NCBI GenBank assembly: GCA_900757255.1
Contig: CAAENE010000004.1
Span: 1-5,103 of the forward strand
DNA: 5,103 nucleotides
From: Clostridia bacterium
GTDB lineage: Bacteria > Bacillota > Clostridia > HGM11514
Reading direction: 5' to 3'
Below, one piece after another: positions 1 through 5,103 of this stretch. A model generated the notes under the pieces. The model saw only the letters and a program-made list of their open reading frames with translations. It was not told the origin of the DNA and made no database searches. The number at the start of each line of letters is the position of its first letter. The first letter of the stretch is position 1. The translations under genes and the position numbers were made by a program.

Positions 1-2352
1 AGCACAGAGCCGTCCTATATCGAGCCGTCCGACGCCGCGACTCCGCTTGCTGTCACCATTGAACATAATTCGGAAGCCTATCTTGAATTAAACGCGGTCA
101 GCGAAAACTGCCCGCAGGTGCAGGTGCAAAACGATACATCGTCTTTGCTCATCGGACAGGGTACGAAGGTTTCTTCCCAAAAGACTAACCTGCTCCTGCC
201 GCAAAAGCAGGCTCTGCCCAATCAGGAAATTTCCGATAATCTCAACGCCCTGCTGCGGGATTCCAACCTTGAGGTCGATTCCCTCAAAGAATCAGTCAAA
301 ACCGGCGAAGGTGTTTCCTTTGACCAGTACGCCACCCTGCGTTTTAGCGGCTGCGCCGGTAAACAGGCCGCCTATTCAAGCGGGGACCGCTATTACCTGA
401 TTTCATCGAGCTCCTCCGACGAGGCGGGACAGCAGTCGGGGAAAGCGGAATACGCATATTCTGACGGCGCTGACCTGGTAATTCGGACAAAGCATCTTGA
501 CACCTTTACCGTCTTTTCTGCCAAAAGCACGGGCGGCGGCTCCGGAGGCGGTTCCGATACAACACAGACCGCCAGCGTCACTGTCACAGCCAATACGATT
601 GGAAAGGGCACCATTTTCAACAAAAAATCCTTCCAAATCTCAAATAGTGAAACGCCCTATTCCCTGCTTGTAAAAGCGCTGGGACAGAGCATGATTGAAA
701 CCACCGGCAGCGGCAGCAGCATTTATGTAACGGCTATCAAACACAACAACGAATGGATCCGCGAACTCCAATACGGAGCGGGCAGCGGCTGGATGTACAA
801 AATCAACGGCGAATTTATTCAAAAGAGCGCCAGCGCATACCAGCTGAAAGCCGGCGACAATTTGGAATGGATTTACACCAGGGACATTGGCGGCGACATC
901 GGCGGCAGCGTTGGCGGAGGGGGCGGCGGCTCCGTAAATGCTTCTCCCTCCCCATCGATCAGCCCATCACCCTCTCAAAAACCGGTTGATAATACTTATA
1001 AAGCAACCCTCAATGAAATCAACGGCAAACTGTCCGAAAAGGATTCCCTCTCCGAATGGGAAATCTTTGCACTCAGCATATCGGGCAAAGTGCCCTCTAA
1101 TGTACAGGAATTGGCCGGCTCTGTGACGGAAGCCGGCGGCAATTACCGCAAAGTAACCGACCTGGAACGCAATGCTCTGGCGCTGTCCGCCGCCGGGCTG
1201 GATATTACAAATCTGAACGGCATCAATTTGATCGAAAAAATAGTGAACCACGAAAATATGACGATGCAGGGTACCAACGGTCCGGCCTATGCGCTGGTTG
1301 TCCTGGACAGCAAAGGGTATGACGGCGGCGGCGGTAAATGGAGCCGCGATTCCCTGATAGAGACCATCCTGTCCGCCCAAAATACGGACGGCGGGTTTGC
1401 GCTCGAACCAGGCAAAGAAAGCAACATCGATGTGACCGCCATGGTGCTTCAGGCTTTCTCCGCCTACCAGGACAGGGCTTCGGTCAAAACAGCTACCGAT
1501 AAAGCGCTTTCCTATCTGTCACAGGTGCAGAACGCGGACGGCGGCTACACCCTGTTCGGTGATGAGAACAGCGAAAGCGTCAGCCAGGTGATTTTAGCCC
1601 TGACAAGCCTTGGCATTGACCCCAAAGCGGACAGCCGTTTTATCAAAAACGGCAAGAGCACGGTTGACGCGCTTCTTTCCTATTATGAAAACGGCGCTTT
1701 CCGCCATTCTAAAGACGGGGAATTTGACCAGATTGCCACCGAGCAGGGACTGCTCGCGCTATTGTCCTATGACATGCTGCTCAACGGCGGCGGTAAGCTC
1801 TTCGACCTCAGCAGTACGCAAAACGGTTACCGGGATATCGGTTCTGCTTCCGGCTGGGCGGTAGATGCGATTCAAAAGGCGGAACAATACGGTATCATGC
1901 AGGGGTACGACGGCTATTTCAATCCCCAAAATACCCTGACCCGCGCTGAATTTACCGCCGTTATGGTACGTATGCTGAAACTCGAGACAAATTCCGATGA
2001 AAACCCATTTAACGATATTCTGAGCAGCGACTGGTACTATCAGGATGTAATGGCGGCGTATCAGGCGGGATTCATCAAGGGTCAGTCCGACGATACGTTT
2101 GCGCCCCTTGCCAATATCAGCCGCGAGGAAATGGCGGTCATCTTAAACCGCGTCCTCTCTCTTGAAAGCACCGAAACTGAAATCAAGGATATCGATTCGG
2201 TTTCCGCCTGGGCACAGGACAGCGTGAAAGCCGTCTTTACCAGCGGTATCATGCAGGGATATGACAAAAATTTCAATCCGCATGACAATGTCACGCGCGA
2301 AATGGCGGCAGTTGTCTGCGTTCGAATTTACGAGAACTTTTTAAAGCATTAA
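1..2352 (+). CDS. SLH-anchored surface protein with DUF4430 and intrinsic-factor-like alpha-toroid (5' partial)
   Basis: The reading frame is open from base 1 to the TAA at 2350-2352, so the true start is upstream; the GTG at 118 is inside the frame and has no ribosome binding site in front of it. The visible part is 783 residues (residue 1 = bases 1-3). Residues 1-177 are an unassigned, probably beta-rich region ending in DTFTVFS. GGGSGGGS follows at 178-185. Residues about 191-300 form a DUF4430 domain with GAGSGWM at 259-265 and a closing WIYTRDIGGDIG. A Gly run and a PSPSISPSPS linker lead to an alpha/alpha-toroid at about 340-605, with QNTDGGF (460-466), DVTA (477-480) and QNADGGY (510-516). 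Three SLH repeats lie at about 609-660, 670-720 and 728-777, with LTRAEF, ISREEM and VTREMA. The DxDD acid motif of squalene-hopene-type cyclases is absent, so a binding role is more likely than a cyclase. Intrinsic factor and transcobalamin pair the same two fold types. SLH repeats normally bind pyruvylated cell-wall polymer, which places the protein on the cell surface. Architecture is confident; the ligand (corrinoid?) is inferred from family and the ECF genes downstream. Confidence 0.9.
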   Translation, partial: STEPSYIEPSDAATPLAVTIEHNSEAYLELNAVSENCPQVQVQNDTSSLLIGQGTKVSSQKTNLLLPQKQALPNQEISDNLNALLRDSNLEVDSLKESVKTGEGVSFDQYATLRFSGCAGKQAAYSSGDRYYLISSSSSDEAGQQSGKAEYAYSDGADLVIRTKHLDTFTVFSAKSTGGGSGGGSDTTQTASVTVTANTIGKGTIFNKKSFQISNSETPYSLLVKALGQSMIETTGSGSSIYVTAIKHNNEWIRELQYGAGSGWMYKINGEFIQKSASAYQLKAGDNLEWIYTRDIGGDIGGSVGGGGGGSVNASPSPSISPSPSQKPVDNTYKATLNEINGKLSEKDSLSEWEIFALSISGKVPSNVQELAGSVTEAGGNYRKVTDLERNALALSAAGLDITNLNGINLIEKIVNHENMTMQGTNGPAYALVVLDSKGYDGGGGKWSRDSLIETILSAQNTDGGFALEPGKESNIDVTAMVLQAFSAYQDRASVKTATDKALSYLSQVQNADGGYTLFGDENSESVSQVILALTSLGIDPKADSRFIKNGKSTVDALLSYYENGAFRHSKDGEFDQIATEQGLLALLSYDMLLNGGGKLFDLSSTQNGYRDIGSASGWAVDAIQKAEQYGIMQGYDGYFNPQNTLTRAEFTAVMVRMLKLETNSDENPFNDILSSDWYYQDVMAAYQAGFIKGQSDDTFAPLANISREEMAVILNRVLSLESTETEIKDIDSVSAWAQDSVKAVFTSGIMQGYDKNFNPHDNVTREMAAVVCVRIYENFLKH

Positions 2353-2410
2353 TGATTCTATTTGAGACGTTTTGATACGGCCTTGACCGATCCTTTCAAA
2401 ACGCCGGTCC

Positions 2411-2436
2411 GATTCCTGCGTACAGCCGCAGGAATC
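2411..2436 (+). repeat. Perfect 10-bp hairpin with 6-nt loop
   Basis: The arms GATTCCTGCG (2411-2420) and CGCAGGAATC (2427-2436) are exact reverse complements around the loop TACAGC. No T run follows, so it is not a standard intrinsic terminator by itself. Its last four bases (2433-2436) are also the first four bases of the 40-bp palindrome, so the two RNA stems compete for those bases. Confidence 0.7.
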
Positions 2437-2472
2437 AGCTAAACGGCAGAGCGCTCTGCCGTTTAGCTGATT
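2433..2472. terminator. Perfect 40-bp palindrome, possible bidirectional terminator
   Basis: Every base from 2433 to 2452 pairs with its partner from 2453 to 2472, centred on GAGC/GCTC. The RNA would form a stem of about 18 bp with a 4-nt loop. The inner GC-rich stem (CGGCAGAGC and its complement) is flanked by AAA on the left and TTT on the right, the layout of a terminator that could work on both strands. The T tract is short and broken (TTTAGCTGATT), so termination may be weak and allow readthrough into the lipoprotein-ecfT-ecfA block. A protein-binding operator or mRNA-stabilising hairpin is an alternative. The symmetry is certain; the function is inferred. Confidence 0.5.
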
Positions 2473-2502
2473 GAAACCAAGCAATAAGGATTTTATTTAT
2501 TT

Positions 2503-2509
2503 GAGGAGG
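2503..2509 (+). promoter_or_regulatory. Ribosome binding site of the DUF4430 lipoprotein
   Basis: GAGGAGG lies 6 nt before the ATG at 2516. It fixes the start there, rather than at the in-frame TTG at 2471, which lies inside the palindrome and would put 15 charged and mixed residues in front of the signal peptide. Confidence 0.85.
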
Positions 2510-2515
2510 CTCTCC

Positions 2516-3193
2516 ATGAAAAAACTGTGTATTTTATTATCCATTTTACTGGTATTTACCGCTGGATGCGGAAAAAAGAAGCCGGAGGCGCCTGCACCTT
2601 CTCCTGCTGTCGTCTCCCCCTCGCCCGCAGCTTCTGCTGAACCGAGTACCGGAGCTGAAAATCTCGCACCGGCAAATGATACAGAAAGACCCGCTGCCTC
2701 AGCGCCGCAAAACAGCCAGCCGGAGGCATATGACAATAACCAGCAGGAGAACGGGAATCGCCAGCCGGCAAGCGGGCAATCCCAGCCAGACCGGCAGGCA
2801 CAGCCTCCAGCCCAGCAGCCACAGCAGCCTGCAGAACAGCCAAAGGTCCAGACAGTCACTCTTACCATTTCTGTTCCAAGCGAGGGCAGGAAGATATTGA
2901 ACCAGTTTCCGGTAGAATTCGAGGACGGCGACACCACCTTTTCCGTCCTCAAAAAAGCAACCCGCCAGCAGGGCATCCAGATGTCCTTTTCCGGCGGCAA
3001 TTCTAACCCCTATGTCGAGGGAATCGACAACCTCTATGAATTCGATAAAGGAGCCGGCAGCGGCTGGATGTGCAGCAAAAACGGCGTCTTTATCAGCAAA
3101 AGCTCAGGCAAAGCGTCACTTAGCGCAGGAGATTCCGTCCTTTGGGTATACACCCTTGATTTGGGCAAGGATATCGGCGCGCATGTAGAGTAA
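2516..3193 (+). CDS. DUF4430 (transcobalamin-like) lipoprotein
   Basis: A 225-residue predicted lipoprotein. The signal peptide starts MKK, has a hydrophobic stretch at residues 4-15, and ends in a lipobox-like T-A-G-C with the lipidated Cys at 18. Thr at position -3 instead of Leu is slightly unusual but tolerated in this family of signals. A long, low-complexity linker rich in Pro, Gln, Ser and Ala (about residues 20-110) would let the C-terminal domain reach away from the membrane. Residues about 112-218 form a DUF4430 domain with KGAGSGWM (178-185) and a closing WVYTLDLGKDIG, clearly related to the domain in the upstream SLH protein. DUF4430 resembles the C-terminal beta domain of intrinsic factor and transcobalamin. 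The gene ends 22 bp before ecfT, so it is very probably co-transcribed with it. The likely job is an extracytoplasmic ligand-binding or docking subunit for the ECF importer; a corrinoid ligand is inference. The ATG at 2516 was chosen for its GAGGAGG and signal peptide. Confidence 0.9.
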   Translation: MKKLCILLSILLVFTAGCGKKKPEAPAPSPAVVSPSPAASAEPSTGAENLAPANDTERPAASAPQNSQPEAYDNNQQENGNRQPASGQSQPDRQAQPPAQQPQQPAEQPKVQTVTLTISVPSEGRKILNQFPVEFEDGDTTFSVLKKATRQQGIQMSFSGGNSNPYVEGIDNLYEFDKGAGSGWMCSKNGVFISKSSGKASLSAGDSVLWVYTLDLGKDIGAHVE

Positions 3194-3200
3194 AGCGAAA

Positions 3201-3209
3201 AGAAAGGAG
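3201..3209 (+). promoter_or_regulatory. Ribosome binding site of ecfT
   Basis: AGAAAGGAG lies 6 nt upstream of the ATG at 3216, within the 22-bp gap after the lipoprotein stop codon. There is no room for a separate promoter there, which supports one transcript for the lipoprotein and ecfT. Confidence 0.8.
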
Positions 3210-3215
3210 CAGCCC

Positions 3216-4094
3216 ATGAAACGCTTGCATCCGGTTCCCTGTTTTATCTATTTTGCCGGCATTTTGGTGCTGTCTATGACCATTTTCCAGCCGGTCTTTT
3301 TGGCAAGCGCGGTTTTGCTCCTGTTCGCCGTCCATGCTTCGCTTGACGGCGGCCGGTCGCTGAAACGCTATCTTGGTATGTTCCTGTTTATTATATTGTT
3401 TATGGTTGTGCTCAACCCTCTTATCTCCCACCGCGGCGCGACGATTCTGTTTTACCTGTTTGACAATCCGGTCACTATGGAATCCATCGTCTATGGCGTC
3501 ACAAACGCGCTTTCCCTGTTTTTGGTGATGTCCGCGTTTGTACTGCTCAACCTGCTGCTGGACAGCGACCGGCTGATGTTTCTTTTCTCCCGGTTCGCAC
3601 CAAAGACCACCTTTGCGATCCTATTAAGCCTGCGGTATGTCCCTCTGCTCCGGCGCAGGATAGGACAGCTGTCCGGCGTTCAGAAATATCAGCTTGAGGT
3701 GCCGGAAGGCGCGCGGCTCTCAGATCGGATCCGCAATAAAATGGATTTACTCAATACCCTTATTTCCTGGTCACTGGAGGATTCCATCTACACCGCTCAG
3801 TCCATGCGCGCGAGAGGGTACGGCGTCAAGAAAAAACGAAGTTTTTATTTTAACTATACCTTCACCTTACGTGATTTTTGGGTTTCCGCCCTGCTCTGCC
3901 TGCTCATTTTTGGTCTTGCGGCTGCCTGGCATATGGGGCTGTTCTCCTATCGTATCTATCCGCGCCTTGCCCCTCTTTCCTTTGACGCAAATACAATGAT
4001 TGCATATATATGTTATCTGCTGTTTATGGCATTTCCTATTTTGATAAAGGCTGGTGAAGCAATCCGATGGCAATTCTCAAAACCGAAAATCTGA
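3216..4094 (+). CDS. ecfT: ECF transporter transmembrane component T (EcfT/CbiQ family)
   Basis: A 292-residue membrane protein, a little longer than most EcfT/CbiQ proteins. Hydrophobic segments fall at about residues 8-39, 53-69, 94-116, 221-240 and 258-277, with a long, basic cytoplasmic stretch between the third and fourth (about 137-220). That stretch is the coupling region. It carries the family hallmark AMxARGYG-like motif as SMRARGYG (Arg-Ala-Arg-Gly at 198-201), which in EcfT proteins docks into a groove of the ATPase. The first of the two usual Ala-Arg-Gly-like motifs, expected near residues 156-160, is not recognisable (QKYQL is present). EcfT links the two ATPase domains to a substrate-binding S protein and transmits ATP hydrolysis to it. 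No S component is encoded in the window. The ATG at 3216 has a good ribosome binding site, and the 3' end overlaps the ATPase gene by 28 bases, which indicates translational coupling. Confidence 0.92.
   Translation: MKRLHPVPCFIYFAGILVLSMTIFQPVFLASAVLLLFAVHASLDGGRSLKRYLGMFLFIILFMVVLNPLISHRGATILFYLFDNPVTMESIVYGVTNALSLFLVMSAFVLLNLLLDSDRLMFLFSRFAPKTTFAILLSLRYVPLLRRRIGQLSGVQKYQLEVPEGARLSDRIRNKMDLLNTLISWSLEDSIYTAQSMRARGYGVKKKRSFYFNYTFTLRDFWVSALLCLLIFGLAAAWHMGLFSYRIYPRLAPLSFDANTMIAYICYLLFMAFPILIKAGEAIRWQFSKPKI
4053..4059 (+). promoter_or_regulatory. Ribosome binding site of the ECF ATPase, inside ecfT
   Basis: GGTGAAG lies 7 nt before the ATG at 4067, within the last codons of ecfT. It is a moderate match to a Shine-Dalgarno sequence. 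With the overlapping reading frames it suggests that translation of the ATPase depends on ribosomes finishing ecfT. Confidence 0.55.
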
Positions 4095-5103
4095 CTTTTT
4101 CCTATCCAGGCGGGACGCCCGTTTTATCCGATATTAACCTGTCGGTAGAGCCGGGTGAATTTATGGTGCTCTGCGGCGGGACTGGCAGCGGAAAAACTAC
4201 CCTGCTGCGGCAGCTGAAAAAGGAAACGCGTCCGGTTGGTTCGCTGACCGGTTCGGTTCTGTTTCATGGCCTGTCCGACACGCCGGACGAGGAATTTTAC
4301 CGCATTGGAATGGTGTTCCAGGATCCGGACAGCCAAATTGTTATGGACAGCGTCTGGCATGAACTTGCCTTTTCCCTGGAAAGCCAGGGACTCGACCGGC
4401 TGACCATGCGCAAGCGGATTGCGGAAATGGCGCGTTTTTTCGGGCTTGAACCGATTTTGGAAAAGTCGGTCCATGACCTCTCGGGCGGTGAAAAACAGCT
4501 GGTGAATCTCGCCTCAGTTCTGCTTCTGCGCCCTGAGGTGCTGCTGCTGGACGAGCCGGTATCCCAGCTTGACCCGGTCGCTTCAGAAGAATTTTTGCAT
4601 ATGGTCAAGAGGCTGAACGACGAATTTTCCATTACCATTATCATCGCTGAGCATAATCTGCAGTCCCTGTTTTCCCTGGCTGATACTATCGTGCTGCTGG
4701 AAAGCGGCTCGGTCAAATACCAGGGCTGCCCGCAGGAGGTCTGCCGCATGCTCTTTCAGGATATCAATTACCGCACATTTGTCCCATCGAGCGCCCAGCT
4801 GTATTTTTCATTACAGGGCGAGGGACAAATCCCCTTTACCGTCAAGGAAGCAAAAACGTTTATGAAGGGCAGGCAATACCGTCCAGAGCGCCGCAAACTA
4901 TGTTTGGACGGTCCGGAAATCCTGGCCTGCTCGAATATCACCTTCCGCTATGAAAAGGACGGGCAGAACGTTCTTGAGAACCTGTCCCTGTCCGTCCATG
5001 AGGGCGAAATTTTATCCCTGGCCGGAGGCAACGGCGCCGGCAAGACCACTCTGTTTAAAATCCTGCTCGGTCTGCTCCGTCCCCAGCGCGGTACGGTCAA
5101 AAT
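4067..5103 (+). CDS. ecfA: ECF transporter ATP-binding protein with tandem ATPase domains (3' partial)
   Basis: The frame runs from ATG 4067 past the window end; 345 codons are visible. The first nucleotide-binding domain (about residues 1-230) is complete: A-loop Tyr13, Walker A GGTGSGKT (37-44), Q-loop Gln85 followed by DPDSQIV, which is characteristic of ECF ATPases, signature LSGGE (138-142), Walker B LLLDEP with catalytic Glu163, D-loop SQLD (166-169) and switch His196. A connector of about 55 residues leads to a second domain starting near 284, with Tyr295 and Walker A GGNGAGKT (320-327), where the window cuts it off. It is thus a fused EcfA-EcfA' protein that would supply both ATPase halves of an ECF importer in one chain. 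All catalytic residues of the first domain are intact. It energises uptake from the cytoplasmic face through EcfT. MAILKTENLTFSYPGG is a typical start for this family, and the gene overlaps ecfT by 28 bases. The cut is a window edge, not a mutation. Confidence 0.95.
   Translation, partial: MAILKTENLTFSYPGGTPVLSDINLSVEPGEFMVLCGGTGSGKTTLLRQLKKETRPVGSLTGSVLFHGLSDTPDEEFYRIGMVFQDPDSQIVMDSVWHELAFSLESQGLDRLTMRKRIAEMARFFGLEPILEKSVHDLSGGEKQLVNLASVLLLRPEVLLLDEPVSQLDPVASEEFLHMVKRLNDEFSITIIIAEHNLQSLFSLADTIVLLESGSVKYQGCPQEVCRMLFQDINYRTFVPSSAQLYFSLQGEGQIPFTVKEAKTFMKGRQYRPERRKLCLDGPEILACSNITFRYEKDGQNVLENLSLSVHEGEILSLAGGNGAGKTTLFKILLGLLRPQRGTVK

Larger units (their letters stand above)
2353..2515. other. Intergenic region with nested inverted repeats
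   Basis: This 163-bp gap separates the SLH protein from the lipoprotein gene. It holds three inverted repeats in succession: a weaker 8-bp one (arms 2368-2375 and 2396-2403, 20-nt loop), a 10-bp hairpin at 2411-2436, and a 40-bp palindrome at 2433-2472. It has no coding potential that I can support. I see no cobalamin riboswitch, no T-box and no tRNA. The hairpins suggest partial termination or mRNA processing between the first gene and the three-gene block downstream. Confidence 0.6.

Noticed and set aside
118..120. GTG as the start codon of the surface protein
   Set aside because: The frame stays open upstream to base 1 with normal protein-like content, there is no Shine-Dalgarno sequence before it, and no signal peptide follows. 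The gene is cut by the window edge.
532..555. GGGSGGGS linker as a sign of an engineered construct
   Set aside because: Natural clostridial surface proteins often have Gly/Ser linkers, the codons are varied (GGC, GGA, GGT), and the second linker and neighbouring genes look natural.
967..1380. 137-codon open frame on the minus strand opposite the toroid region
   Set aside because: It is antisense to a well-supported domain, and its translation shows no recognisable domain, signal peptide or ribosome binding site. It is a shadow of the + strand gene's codon pattern.
2471..2499. Possible promoter TTGAAA (2471-2476), 17 nt, TATTTA (2494-2499) before the lipoprotein gene
   Set aside because: The -10 match is poor and transcription would start around 2506, inside the GAGGAGG ribosome binding site, leaving no usable leader. 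The AT-rich spacer explains it better.
2353..2515. Cobalamin riboswitch expected from the suspected substrate
   Set aside because: No B12-box-like core is visible and the region is mostly simple inverted repeats, too short for the full riboswitch. If one exists it would be upstream of the window.
2497..3000. 167-codon open frame on the minus strand opposite the lipoprotein
   Set aside because: It arises from the Pro/Gln/Ala-rich linker read backwards, giving a biased Gly/Ala/Cys-rich product. The + strand gene has a start site, signal peptide and domain.

Overview
The window suggests a low-to-mid G+C Gram-positive bacterium of the clostridial type. The evidence is an S-layer-homology (SLH) anchored surface protein, a lipoprotein, an ECF-type (energy-coupling factor) importer, strong GAGGAGG / AAAGGAG ribosome binding sites, and genes packed on one strand. 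The even use of C/G- and A/T-ending codons resembles Oscillospiraceae-like Clostridia, but that placement is inference. All supported genes are on the + strand.

Layout: (1) Bases 1-2352 are the 3' part of a large surface protein whose start lies upstream of the window. In order it has an unassigned beta-rich region, a GGGSGGGS linker, a DUF4430 (transcobalamin C-terminal-like) domain, a Gly/Pro/Ser linker, an alpha/alpha-toroid of the prenyltransferase/intrinsic-factor type, and three SLH repeats. (2) Bases 2353-2515 are a 163-bp intergenic region with stacked inverted repeats, including a perfect 40-bp palindrome. (3) Bases 2516-3193 encode a lipoprotein with a long Pro/Gln linker and a second DUF4430 domain. 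(4) Bases 3216-4094 encode the transmembrane T component of an ECF transporter. (5) From 4067 to the window end is the start of a tandem double-ATPase ECF ATP-binding protein. It overlaps ecfT by 28 bases and is cut by the window edge inside its second nucleotide-binding domain.

Working model (inference): an uptake system whose extracytoplasmic part is assembled from the two modules that make up animal intrinsic factor and transcobalamin, an alpha-toroid and a DUF4430-type beta domain. One protein is tethered to the cell wall by SLH repeats, a second is tethered to the membrane by lipid, and the ECF T/A machinery next to them would energise import. A corrinoid (vitamin B12-like) ligand is the most natural guess, but it is not proven here. 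No substrate-specific S component and no cobalamin riboswitch is visible in the window.
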